Origin: Stemphylium vesicarium
Taxonomy: Eukaryota; Ascomycota; Dothideomycetes; Pleosporales; Pleosporaceae
Length of the DNA stretch: 64,000 nt
Assembly: GCA_004380135.1 (NCBI GenBank)
Contig: QXCR01000018.1
Span: 186,001-250,000 of the forward strand
Direction of reading: 5' to 3'
The notes beneath the pieces are model-generated. The model saw only the letters and a list, made by a program, of their open reading frames with translations. It did no database searches and was not told the origin of the DNA. A program made the translations under genes and the position numbers. This document shows positions 33,124 through 44,668 of this stretch, piece by piece (the stretch's first letter is position 1; each line of letters begins with the position of its first letter).

Positions 33124-36100
33124 TTACAGCTGCTCGATACCCTCCACAACCTTGGCAAGTGCTGCTTCAGAATCATCCGTCAATAGCCCCTTCATCATGC
33201 GCGATCTATCCACTGTTAGCATTCATCTCTCCCACATCACAAGACGTCCCACTTACAGATTACCCATCTTACAAACCTCCATACTGTCTTCCAACTCCGC
33301 ACTCTTCACCTCGGCCACATCAATAACCTTCTCGGGAACCCTCGCCAGTCTAGCGACATTGAGCCCGTAAGAACGATGACTAATACCCTCTGTAGCTTCA
33401 TACAGGAAAACGAGTTCCTTGCCGCCATTCTGCTCTTCGAAGCGCATATGCACATTCTTGAGCTGTCCGTCTGTGAAGCGCGACGAAAGCTTGGCGAGGT
33501 GCTGGTAGTGCGTTATGAACAGCGTCAGGGACTGTAAATCGCGAATCACGTAATCAAGCACCGCTTCTGCGATGGCGACACCGTCGAAGGTTGACGTACC
33601 GCGACCGAGCTCGTCGAGGATGACGAGGGAGCGCGGTGTTGCCGATTTGAGAATGTCAGACGTTTCGTTGAGTTCGACCATGAATGTGGATTCGCCTTTG
33701 AGCATGTTGTCAAAGGCGCCCATGCGCGTGAATACTGCGTCTAACATTCCTAACCGCGCCTCTGTGGCGGGCACGTAGGACCCAATTTGTCCCATGATGG
33801 CTATTAGCGCTGCGGATCGCACGTAAGAGGATTTTCCGCCCATGTTAGGGCCTGTGATGAGAAGGGCGCGGGTCGCGTCGTGCGATAGGGCGAGATCGTT
33901 GGGTACATAGTTGTCGAGGAGCAATTGCTCCACCATTGGATGTCGTCCTCCGGTGATGTTGAGTTCGATGTCATCTGTAAAGGTAGGCTTCACGTAGCCG
34001 GGTTGGTTTGCTAGAGTAGCCAGAGACAAGAGCGCGTCAAGTGTAGCTAGGGAAGCCACACAGTCTCGCAGTTGCTGGTATTTGGACGAAACCTCCTCTA
34101 AGAGACCAATGTAGGCTTTCTCGCATGCAGCGGCAAGCGACTCCTTGTACTGATCTCGCTCCTGGAGCATGCGCTTGACTTCTGGCGTGTGGAAGCGCAG
34201 GGTAGTCTTGGTAGCAGAAATTTGCTGCCATGATGCAGGCACCTTTTTTTCTTCAGGTGCTTTTCTTTTGACTTCGATTAGATATTCGATGCCTGCAACA
34301 GTAACATAGCTAACGTTGCTCTTTCCTAGCTTCGCTGCCGCCTCTTTGCGATGCGTGTTAAGGTCGTCCTCTACAGACGCAATGCTCAGCTTTAGATCGT
34401 TGATGTCTTCTGCCTCGTGCTCTTCTCTAAAGAACGAGTACTTGTCATCGTCTTTTGCAGCACGCGCGTTGATCTTTTCAAGGAAGCTGTTCAGATCCTC
34501 GTATATCTTCGGAACGTTCGAGACGGCTTCACTCAGCAAGGAGGAGGAGAAGCCGCTTTGCTCAGGTGTCTGCGCGGACAGGTACTGGCTCGATATCTCT
34601 TGAAGAGCCTGCAGAGCGGCCAACAGCTCAGGTCTTGTACACTTCTTGTAGTATATCCGGATAAGGACCTTTTCGAGATCGGTTTTGATCTTGCCCAATA
34701 CAAACTTTAGCTTGTCTACTGGTATCGTATGTTCGCCCTCTTTGAGCTCTTCGACAGCTGCTATGCGCTCTTCCAGCTTAGCTTTGTCAATCAACGGTCG
34801 ACCAACCCACTTTCTCAGTAAGCGCTGCCCAAAGCGAGTCTTGGTCCTGTTCATGGTCCAGAACAGACTGCCCTTTGAGGTAAAGTCGGTCTGGTTCTGG
34901 TAGATTTCAAGACTAGACAATGTGTTTCCGTTGAGTAACATGTAGGATCGTGCGCTGAACGGCTGGAAGTACTTTGTGAGATCGAAGACATGTTCGAGCC
35001 CGTACTCGCTGAGATAGGTGATCATAGATGATAGACATATAGTGACATGCTCTGACAGCTGATGCACTTTGTCCAGAATGGCGCCCTGCTTTTCCGAGTC
35101 GGCTTCTTGACTGGAGTTCATCTTGCCCGCATAGAAGTTGGATATGTGGCTGTATGCTTCTGCAGCCATTGTCTTTGGCTTTTCCACCCGCTCCACTCGC
35201 GACCTGTCACCAAACACATTGGTCTTGCTTGCCGAGAGATGTTCTATCAGCTTGTTGGTGGCCTTTGACAGGTCACCAACAACCAGAAATTCTGCTGGGG
35301 CAATGTGAAGCAGACGGGTTTCAATCTCGCTACGCATGAAGCCATCTTCAAAATCGTCATAGATGATGTCGCCTGTTGCTGGCTGTACGGCTACCAAGCC
35401 AACCTGAACCTTTTCGTCCGTACCCCAGCCTTTCGCGTTGCTCTCAGTAATGCAAAGCAGGTATCCCGTTGATTGCGCGATGGCGCCTGAGCCCGCGGTC
35501 GGTGTTTCCAACCCTTCCACATCATCCACATATGTGCCCTTGGTGTAAAGGTTTGTGAGTTTTCGGACAAAGGGTGCGTTCCTGTTGGTACCAGCCGCCT
35601 TGAGCGCTGCTGTTTCCAGTTGCCGCACCACGCCGACCTTGTGGTTTGCCTGCACAAGGCGTTTTACATGGACTTGCAGGCGGTGGGTTGGGAAGCTGGC
35701 AGATGCGAACTTGTCCATGTGCGCCTCAGAAGGATGCTCGTCGTATCGAAACTTTCCGGGTATGCAGACAATGCCCAGCTCTTTGGATGCGGTTCTTGCA
35801 TCCTCGCCGAAGAACTTGTATTTGTATCCAACCTCCATGACGATGATGGTGTCTAGGTGCTTACGCTTGATGTCGAGGTACTGCATCTCCATGGGCGTCA
35901 ACTTGCTTGCTTTCTTTGTCGCGGCACCCTTCTTCCCCTTGGTTGGCTTTGGCGGGGGCTCTTCTTCCTCATCTTCGTCGCCCTCGCCCTCCTCGCCGTT
36001 GGCATTGTCTTCGGAGATGGCCTTGTTACGCCTCCGAAGCTCTGCGAAGCTATCAGGTCGACCCAGCTTCTTCACAAACTTCTCGTGTAGCCTCTCCTTC

Positions 36101-36603
36101 TGCTTCTGGGATGCGGCGACGTCCTCTTCGTCGTCTTGGTCTATCTCGGTTCGAATTGGCGACGATGGAGAGAACAGGAACTTGGATGTTCTGTCGGTTA
36201 TCTTGGAGGGCTTTGGGGCATTCGAGGCCGTATCTGTTTTATCCGCGGGTGGTTGTTGCGGCGAATCGCCGTTGGTGATGCGAACGCGCTTCGACGGAGA
36301 GGAGCGACCCTCATCTTGGACGTCGTCATCGTCGTCTACCGTGCGCTTACGGACGGCAAGGGGAGTTCGTATCGGAAGGCTGTCTTCTTCTTCCTCGTCA
36401 TCGTCTTCCTGGGTTGTACCGTTGGTCGCCGGTGTAGACTTCGCATTCGGGGCAGGGGCAGGAGCAGGAGCAGAAGCAGCAGCGGGAGTAGGGGCGGCCT
36501 TGGTCGTCTGCGCTGGCTTTTTGGCAAAGAAACTGGAGATGGTCTGCTGCGTGCCCTTCTGCGACGACTTGGGCTGCGACGATTGACTGCTTTTCGGCGC
36601 CAT
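33124..36603 (-). CDS. MSH3: DNA mismatch repair protein Msh3
   Basis: Exons 33257-36603 and 33124-33205 are joined by a 51-bp intron (gtaagt...gtggatag) that adds the terminal SRMMKGLLTDD...EGIEQL, giving 1142 residues. The N-terminus has a PCNA-binding PIP box (QTISSFF, residues 20-26) in a low-complexity, acidic region. The MutS domain I follows (TPMEMQYLDIKRKHLDTII, YKYKFFGEDA), the mid core contains LLNGNTLSSLEIYQNQ, and the ABC ATPase has Walker A GPNMGGKSS (about residue 914), GESTFMVEL and the Walker B ILDELGRGTS. Msh3 pairs with Msh2 (MutS-beta) to bind insertion/deletion loops in the nucleus. The domain I Tyr-Lys in GYKYKFFGED marks it as Msh3 rather than Msh6. Confidence 0.96.
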
Positions 36604-37426
36604 TGGGACGATCCGTGGGGTGGAAACGGACGGTCGATGTGCAAGTGTGGAGAAAGCTAGAGACGCGTTTCGGACAGGACCGCGATTCGCGATTCGGTTA
36701 CATCACGCTGTCACGTTTTCTGGCCCTTGTTCGGCGCAACACAGCTTGCGATTTGTCTATGAAAACTAGTGAGCGCGAAAACACTGTCCAAGGCCCAGTT
36801 ATCGTGCTTTCGTATTTTCATTACGCCATCCTCATCGGCCAACGTTCTCCCTGGGTACCGCCGTCTGTTGAGCTTCAAGACGCAAGTCGAACAAGCCAAC
36901 TCGTGGTGAACACAAGCTATGCGATTACTAAGTAGCTGGGAGTTTATGTCAGGTTACTTGCCATGAGTACCAAGACATTCATATCCACAGTGCATGATGC
37001 CTTCCGACGATACTCCAACTCGCTTGTGCCGTTATCTAAACCCCCGCCTTATCTCCAATGGCGACTCCCGAGGTCTGCCCACTCAACAACGGCCCGGCTC
37101 CGTTATCTCGATAGGGCCCGGCTTCCAGATCACACGAATATCAATCAGCAAAAAAAGAGCACTTCGCGCGCGCGGGCCCACGATGATGCCTTTCCTTCCG
37201 GCATACACGCCATCGCCGCGTCTACCATTCGCAGCTTCCCAATTCGTCGCTAACGCTTACTATTTGGAGCTATTTCCCTGGCTATCATCCAGTGTAGCCG
37301 TGACCCACTACTCCGGCTTCGGCTAGTATATAAGCCGTACCAATGGTCCCTTGGTCGGAATTATCACGTTGGCTTGGTGAACTCGTCTTTCAACCGCCTC
37401 TTGACGATTATTGTGCTGTTGGAAAT
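36604..37426. promoter_or_regulatory. Divergent promoter region, MSH3 and gamma-glutamyltransferase
   Basis: 823 bp between two divergent starts. A tataag string at 37328-37333 (agtatataagcc) lies about 95 bp before the preferred gamma-glutamyltransferase ATG and is a candidate TATA box. No gene seen. Confidence 0.45.
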
Positions 37427-39233
37427 ATGGCGCGCGGATCTTTCGTCAAGTCCCTAACGGGCCTGTTGACCCTACAGGGCGCCTTGGGCAATCCGGTCAA
37501 GAGCAAGGACGCATACCCAGCGGCTAAGCCTTCTTCCTCTATAGTAGGAGATGGCCAGCTTGGTGCTGTGGCTTCAGAGAGCGATATCTGCAGCCACATC
37601 GGTATCGACCTGCTGAAAGCGGGCGGCAATGCTGCAGATGCCATGGTCGGCACTGTGGCATGCGTAGGAGTTGTTGGCATGTACCACTCCGGTAAATTTA
37701 TATCTTCATGCAGCAGCTCTCATTTACATATACTAACAAACCAAAGGAATCGGTGGAGGTGGCTTCATGCTCGTCCGAGCACCAAACGGCACATATGAGT
37801 TCATCGATTTCCGCGAAACAGCCCCAGCCGCTGCATTCGAGGACATGTACAAGAACAACACCGACGCCAGCATCAACGGAGGCCTAGCGTCCGGCATCCC
37901 AGGTGAACTCCGCGGACTGCAGCATCTCCACGAAAACTACGGCGTTCTACCCTGGTCCACTGTGCTCACCCCAGCCGTCAAAGTCGCGCGGAACGGATGG
38001 AGAGTCAACGAGGATCTAGTCAAATACATGGTTTCTGCCACAAGCGGAGACGCAGGCAATTTCCTCGTCGACGACGTAGAATTCGCTCTCGACTTCGCGC
38101 CTCAAGGCCGTCTCCTCAAACTTAACGAGACCATTACACGAAAGCGGTATGCCGACACCTTGGAAACCATTGCCCAAGACGGCCCCGACGCATTCTACAA
38201 CGGCCCCATAGCAGAAGCCACGATCCGCGCTCTGCAAGCCGCAAACGGCACCATGACGCTGGAAGACCTGGCAAACTACACCGTAGCCATCCGCAAGCCC
38301 AGCACCATCACGTACCGCGACTACAAGCTCACAGCGTGCAGCGCGCCATCCGGCGGCGAAGTAGCCCTTGCCACGCTCAAGATAATGGAGGGCTACTCTG
38401 GCGTCGGCGACCCCTCCAACATCAACCTAACCACGCACCGCCTGGACGAAAGCATGCGTTTCGCCTATGGCATGCGCGCTGAACTGGGTGACCCCCTCTT
38501 CCTCGACGGCATAGACGCCTACCAGCAACAAATGCTGTCCGAAGCCACTGCCAAGGAAATCCGCAGCAAGATCTCCGACACCAGAACCTTTGACGTAGCA
38601 TACTACGACCCGGCCGGTCTGGAATCCCTCGAAACACCGGGAACAAGCCATATCGTGACCGCCGACAAGAGCGGCATGGCCGTTACTCTGACGACTACTG
38701 TCAACCTGCTCTTCGGCAGCAAGCTCGTCGTCCCCGAGACGGGCGTCATCATGAACAACGAGATGAACGATTTCAGTATCCCGAATACCACGAATGCGTT
38801 CGGATACATCCCCAGTCCCGCGAATTTCATCCGTCCCGGAAAGCGCCCGCTGTCGTCCATTTCCCCTGTCTTGGTCGAACATCTCAATTCCTCGTCTGTG
38901 GCTGATGCGTTCTACGTCGCCATTGGCGCGGCGGGTGGATCAAGGATTATCACTGCTACCATCCAGAATCTTATCCATATTCTTGATGGCGAGATGACGA
39001 CTGCGGAGGCCCTGGCTGAACCAAGGATTCACGACCAGTTGGTGCCGGCGCAGGTCGCGTTTGAGTACGACTTTAACAATGGGACGACCGCGTTTATGAC
39101 TGCCCTTGGTGCCAATGTGACGTGGGTTGCGCCGGGAAGTAGTACCGCGCAGGGTTTGAGGCTGTTAAGAAATGGTACGTTTGAGGCGGCTGGGGAACCC
39201 AGACAGAAGAACAGTGGTGGGTTTGTCGTTTAG
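37427..39233 (+). CDS. Gamma-glutamyltransferase (secreted or vacuolar)
   Basis: Exons 37427-37691 and 37747-39233 are joined by a 55-bp intron, giving 583 residues. The chosen ATG begins a signal peptide (MARGSFVKSLTGLLTLQGALG). An in-frame ATG at 37343 would bury it behind 28 polar residues. The large subunit begins near GAVASESDICSHIGIDLL and contains GGNAADAMVGT and the gamma-glutamyl-binding region IDFRETAP. Autocatalytic cleavage should occur before the threonine of PGTSHIVT (about T388). The small subunit has GGSRIITAT. Many NXT/NXS sites fit passage through the secretory path. The enzyme transfers or hydrolyses the gamma-glutamyl group of glutathione; the vacuole or cell surface is the usual site in fungi. 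Confidence 0.95.
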
Positions 39234-40168
39234 AGAGATTTAGCTGAGCCTGACTTACGACTCCGATAAAGGAGTTTTCGTCGCCTTTGATGCATTAGAA
39301 TATTTGTCATCTTATACCAATTCCATGGCTCGACCCGTCCGTGTATGTTGACAAGTCTCTCGTTGGCTCATAGGTCACGCACACAAACGTTGTTTTCAGG
39401 GTAATATATATCATTGAGTTGAATCTTCTTTCTTACACACACTCTCTAATAGAGTAATCCATCTATCTGGACAAGATCAAGCGGGGAGGAAAAAAAGAAA
39501 AATACCTCTCTTGTAAGCATTCAGCATTTCTTCCATATTTTTGTTATCACAGTAAAGCGAACGCCAGAAGTATACGATACAGAAGGAAAAGGAATAGGGA
39601 TACGATGGACTTTTTTACTTATCCGTGAGGGACCATAACCGAGCACGTCTTCAGCGGACGACGCACAAGTGCAGCGTCTGACACCACATCGTAAAATGCG
39701 TTGCTCGCGGACTCGACATGGATCGTCACGAAAGCTGATCAGACATTACTTTTGGGTGACGAAGCTGAACACATGGAAGCGCTCTAGTATTAGGGGAGAA
39801 GCACACCTCGTCTGCATAATAACAGTCAGCAATGCGTCAACATAAACACCGGGATGGAAGATGCATACCAGGTTACAATCACATGCCTAAAAGCGACTTC
39901 GGTGACTAGGCTTTGCGGGCGCAACGGGCGGGGCAACAGAGACGTCCTCGACCTGTTTGGCACTGTGATGAACACCAAAGGTCAGCAAACGGAACAGGGT
40001 AAACGAGAAGTGTGGTGTATTACGTTTTGCTAGCAGCCATGCAAATGCAGAAAGGTGGTAATGATAAAAAAGCTCAAAGAAGGGGGTATAACACTAAGGT
40101 AAGAGGGCAACGAGCTTCGACTTGAGACGTATCACAACTTTGCTGTGCCGATAAGCCCTAGCGCTAGA
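39234..40168. other. Intergenic region between convergent genes
   Basis: About 0.9 kb of 3' flank on both sides. No gene is supported. Confidence 0.4.
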
Positions 40169-42216
40169 CTATTTGCGCTGGCGTTTGTTTGCTGCATTGT
40201 GAGGCTGGCCTTTTCGTTTCTTTTGGGAGGGGGTTTGGGAGGGAGCGCTCTTAGCAGATGATACATACCCATTGACATCCTTATCCAGCTGCATATATTC
40301 GTCGACTGCGCTCTTGCCCCCACGGTCCAGGAGATAGGCCATGTAGTAGTGTGAGAGTTCTTTTGAAATCTCGGGAGAGAAGCGGCCTTTGGTGCGCATG
40401 AGCTCGTGAACCGCCTTTATCCGGGTGTGGGACTCTTCCTGGTCGGGAGAAGGCTGCGCAACTTCGAATTCCAGGTATTTGACCCAGAATTCACGCGATT
40501 CTAGGAATCGCTCATGCTTCTCCTTGAAGACTTGACGGGCCTCGTCGACGCTGCCCTTGCATTGCCATAGTATCCGAGCTTGCTCCGCTGCTAATATGCC
40601 ACCGATCTTGTTGTTGGAACGTCCAATGTACTCTTCCAGAAGGCGTACGGCGGCGTCATTGCCTTCGTGTCTTCGCTCGACGCCTGCCAGCGAGATCAGG
40701 GTCTCGGTGTGCTCGGGAGCTTCGTCAAGCATGGAAAGGTAGATGTCGCGAGCGACCGAAGTGCGACCGAGCTTCTCTTCAAAACGGGCCCAGTTGAGGC
40801 GTACGGTGGGGGCTGAGATGGGCACAAATATGCAGCTAGCCCTCATGTAGATGATGCGCGTGTTCTCCTCTTTGCCTTGAGAGTACATCCACCGGGCGTA
40901 TCGCAGCCAGAATTCGTCGTATAGAGCACAGGCAACCAAGCAACGCTCGTACAGGAACGAGGTGCGCTCGAAATCGCCCTGCTTCTCTTCGTACTCTAGG
41001 TAATTACGCCAGTTCTCAAGCTCGGCATCTTCAAGCTCTGTGACGTGGAAATAGGCCCTCTTAATGGCATGTTCAAAGGTCCAGCGGTTGCTCACATCCT
41101 GTTGAGTCTTCGAGTACGAGTTGTAGTAGTACTCGTGGATCTTCGTTCGCAGCTGTCGCTCAATCTCAAGCGCCGGCTTCTCGGGTTGTCCCTGATTCTC
41201 TAGCTGGACGGCAGCTCGCATTGTTTCGAGGGTATCGGCATCGGCTAATTCCTCGACCGGTCGGTTGGAAAGCAGGACGGAAAATTTCTCGTAGTATCGG
41301 GCAAACTGATAGATGGGTAGGTGCAGGACGCGGCTGTAAATCTTGGTAACGTTGGCAGGCTCCTGGATGCGCTCCTCGAATTCGATGTATTTATCCCAGA
41401 ATGGATGGCTTTGAAAATCGAGACCAACGAAATGAGCACCACGCTCAAACAGTCTGTCTGGTCAGCATGGTCATATTTAAGCAAAGGGAGTGGAGGGGAG
41501 GGGGCAATCTTGCAAGGTAACCTAATATGCCAACAGAGGGATGGTAGGGCTATCGACTTCGTACGTCCAGCGTCTTAGGTTGCTCATTCGTGGGGCAAAG
41601 TGTGACGGGGCAGGGAGGAGGCGCATCAAATGGTATGCAGCGAGATTATGGGACATCTGACCATGTAGCGCCCGAATGTGCGGGAGCCCGCCGCTGGCTA
41701 CGGCGAGTTTGAGCCTCCGAATCGGGAGGGGGAGGGGAGGAAAGATGAACTTACTCTCTGATGATGTCGTTGTCATGCGACGTGTCCATCTTGAAGGTGC
41801 AGTAGTTGGCCCAGAGGTCTACTGAAGGTGTGATGCAAGAGACACCGCGCTCGTATACCATCTCAGCCGTCTCGGTGCCGCCAATGGAGAATTCGAGGTC
41901 GGCATACTTTTTCCAGTATCCGAAAAAGAGCGGGAATTTGGTGAGGAAACAGTCGTAGACGTTTCGGACAAGCTCGATGGCGGATGGGCTGGAGTTGCGA
42001 GTAACGCCACCCTCGAGCTCAGAGGCGCGTGTGACGAGCGCTTCCCATCTCTCGAAATCGTCTTCGTTCTCTACCTAGAGGCGCGTCAGTATATGGGCTG
42101 CAGCCAAGCGGGGGGTTGCTACTTACGACTGCGCTGAGGAGCTTGTTGATCTCACCTGCAGCCTCTTCCCCAGTGTAGTGAATCTGGGCAATGCTGCCGC
42201 GCCCGGTGGCCAACAT
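40169..42216 (-). CDS. PRP39: Pre-mRNA processing factor 39 (U1 snRNP, HAT repeats)
   Basis: Exons 42127-42216, 41755-42074 and 40169-41453, with introns of 52 bp and 301 bp, give 564 residues. The protein is a chain of HAT (half-a-TPR) repeats with the expected Trp/Tyr spacing, such as FERWEALVTRASELEG, LFFGYWKKYADLEF, SVDLWANYCTFKM, HPFWDKYIEFEER, ELENWRNYLEYEEK and REFWVKYLEFEV. It ends in a basic tail (KKRKGQPHNAANKRQRK). Prp39 is a U1 snRNP subunit needed for early 5' splice-site recognition. The unusually long second intron (301 bp against about 55 elsewhere) is clear because both flanks align to the repeat pattern (IIRE|LFERG). Its own gene thus depends on splicing. Confidence 0.92.
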
Positions 42217-42637
42217 TTTGTCGCGTATTCAGCTTCTTGCGGAGAGCTTTGGGTGGGGTAGTTGACGATGATGTGGGTGCGACGGGCGACAGTAGCTTAG
42301 TGATGGTGGTAAGAGGTTTGCGACAGTCGTACCGTGGAAGCCGCGCTCGAGTTCGCGTGTCGGGAAATCCACCTTCGTCAGCTGCAGTAGCGTACAGGTG
42401 CCAAGCCAAACGCCTGCTCAACACGTGCAGTGACCTTCTCCGCCCCCAGCTGGGATGGTCATTAGGTCTATATATAGTGGCCAGAATTCACCCAGAGTGT
42501 TACTACCGTATTCATAATTTATTGACCTATGTAGGGTTTTGTAAAGCATCACGCCAACAAGAAGGTTGGGTGGTCGTTCCAACCAAGACAAGAAACCTAC
42601 ACACAAGACTCCGACGCACCGACATATCCATCTCAGC
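42217..42637. other. Intergenic region upstream of PRP39
   Basis: Promoter of PRP39 and 3' flank of the next minus-strand gene; nothing else seen. Confidence 0.4.
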
Positions 42638-43792
42638 TCAAGCAGCACTCTCCTCCTTCAAAAATGGTGCAGTGTCGCTTGCTGCGAACGAGAATGGGCT
42701 TTTGCCCACCTCAGGACTCCGCGGACTGATGGGCAGCGCAAACAGCCCGTCTTCATTGTCCTCGTCGTCGGCAGGTCCTAATGCGCTCCGAGATTGAAAT
42801 ATGGGCGCTGGCCCAGACAATGCATTCAGCGAGCCCATACCACCAGCACCCTGTTGTTCAGTGATAAACTGGGGTGGCGCCTGTGCTGCAACTTTCCGAG
42901 GCGGATCTGCTGCTGGCTGAGCCTGGGGTTGCTGCGGGGGCTTCGCTGCAAGCGCAGACGGATTTGCACCCTTGAAGACAGCAAAGGAACTAATAGCAAT
43001 GTCTGAAGATTCAGGCGAGAGGGGATTCGAGAAGCCCGGCGTACTGGTGTTGGGCGAGAGATCCTTTTCGCTCGTGCCTAGTCGTAATCCTGCCAGCTTA
43101 TCCATAAGTCGCCCTCCACCGGGCGATCGCGGACTAGATGGACCCTTCATTGGTGCTAACGTGGGCTCTCCCAACGAGATACTCAGGCCTGCTGGTTTGG
43201 CATTAACTCCAAATGTCGACTCAATCCATTCCTTCTCTTGAACAACCATGAGCAGGCCAACGCCCTCTACGTTGTTCCGTGATTCCGCCTCAATCTCTTT
43301 TTGTAGCACCTGTAGCCTCTTCTTTGCCCATATGGTGTGCAAGACGCCCTTCTTCCCCGCTGCACGCGCCGATGCCCCCAGCTCAGGTGGGAACAAGGCC
43401 GGAAGGGGATTCGTATGCCAGACCACAGGTGCTTTACTAGCGTCCTGTGGCCGTAGCGTAAGTGTAACGCTCGTAGGTACCGCAACGCCCGGAGGCAGCA
43501 GAAAGTACATGCGATTAACATCATTGGCGGGCTGGTCGTTGGCAGGCAAGACGCGTGTGCTGCCGTCCCACGATATGTGCCAATCTCCCCGCACTCCTCG
43601 CGTTGTGTCGTCGTCTTCCCACTCCACCATCAGGATCTTGGTGCCTGTTGTGGCATTCGCATGGCCGGCCTCGTACTCGTAGCGGGCGAGCGCATTTGCG
43701 CTGGAGATGCTCGGCGATTCGACTTCATCCCTTGCTGGCCGCTGCGCGGTAGTATCGACTGAGGTGAACGGAATCGTGGCTGGAGACGCCAT
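42638..43792 (-). CDS. Conserved-looking hypothetical protein (384 aa)
   Basis: Single exon of 384 residues from the ATG at 43792 (MASPATIPFTSVDTT), which has a good context. The frame is open further upstream but without a suitable ATG. The first about 200 residues look folded: ALARYEYEAGHANATTGTKI, ILMVEWEDDD, GDWHISWDGSTRVLPAND, MYFLLPPGVAVPTSVTLTL and IWAKKRLQVLQKEIEAESRN. The second half is Pro/Ser/Ala-rich and probably disordered, with repeated SP sites (SSPRSPGGG, ISPRSPEVG) that suit proline-directed kinases. No signal peptide or membrane segment. I do not recognise the family. It lies in tandem with PRP39, with 421 bp between. Confidence 0.75.
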   Translation of the reverse strand: MASPATIPFTSVDTTAQRPARDEVESPSISSANALARYEYEAGHANATTGTKILMVEWEDDDTTRGVRGDWHISWDGSTRVLPANDQPANDVNRMYFLLPPGVAVPTSVTLTLRPQDASKAPVVWHTNPLPALFPPELGASARAAGKKGVLHTIWAKKRLQVLQKEIEAESRNNVEGVGLLMVVQEKEWIESTFGVNAKPAGLSISLGEPTLAPMKGPSSPRSPGGGRLMDKLAGLRLGTSEKDLSPNTSTPGFSNPLSPESSDIAISSFAVFKGANPSALAAKPPQQPQAQPAADPPRKVAAQAPPQFITEQQGAGGMGSLNALSGPAPIFQSRSALGPADDEDNEDGLFALPISPRSPEVGKSPFSFAASDTAPFLKEESAA

Positions 43793-44668
43793 TGGGAAGG
43801 TGGAGTTCGGATGTCGAGGGGGGCGCGACACAGGCGAAACGGTACGTCTACACAAGTGGGTGGGGGCGGAATACGAGTCTAAGTGTTAATAACGGCGACG
43901 GCAAAATGATAATCATCTACGACCCGCATTCGATAGCTTGGAGACGCGACACGGCCGATGGCAGGCGAGACAACTACCTCAGTCTTCTTCCGACTTCGAC
44001 GGCACTCTGGGCATGGCTGGCTCGCCGTCGGTTGCTGTACGCGTCGACTTGCAGCGTCGCAGTCCGGCCGACGTTCCTCGCTAATTTTAAACGGGGCACC
44101 CGTCGACTTCTCCAGGCCTTTAGCAACGGGAACGAGCGACCGCGACTGTCGCGCCACATGCGGAGAGCTGCTTAGTAGATCTACATATGGCAGCCAATCA
44201 CGTTTGCATATGCACAGGGGGGCGTAGTCATGTTGAGCGATACGCTCGTTTCAGCTTCAATTCTTCTCCTATGGAGCTCACAGCCTCCATTCTACTCTAC
44301 TATACACGCGGGCGCTTGGGTGCTGCGCTAGCTTCCCATACAACAATTGCCCCCCTCCCCTATCAAGTCTGATCCACCAGGGGCAAGCAAACCCCCAATT
44401 TCAGCCGTGATCTCGTCAGCCGTAAAGTCCCCTCCTAACGCCATCCAATCGATGCTACTGCGCCGTGTGAATGCTGCCTTGCTCGCAAAGAGCCAATGGT
44501 ATCCGAATTACAAAAGTGGGTATCGTATTGAAGAAAATATATGCAAAGAAACAAGCAAATGCTTTTGGTGAAGTCGCAAGAAGTAAGGCATGGCTTCGAC
44601 GAGAAGAGAATGTAAGTCGCGAAGAGGCACACAAGTCCAGGATGCATACCAGCAGAAGAACCAGTCTT
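43793..44668. other. Intergenic region
   Basis: Promoter of the 384-residue protein gene and 3' flank of the Zn2Cys6 regulator gene; no gene supported. Confidence 0.4.

Noticed and set aside
35555..36586. 343-codon frame antisense to the MSH3 N-terminus
   Set aside because: It is the mirror of the low-complexity acidic and Ser/Ala-rich MSH3 N-terminus (long Ser runs from Asp/Glu codons) and has no motif.
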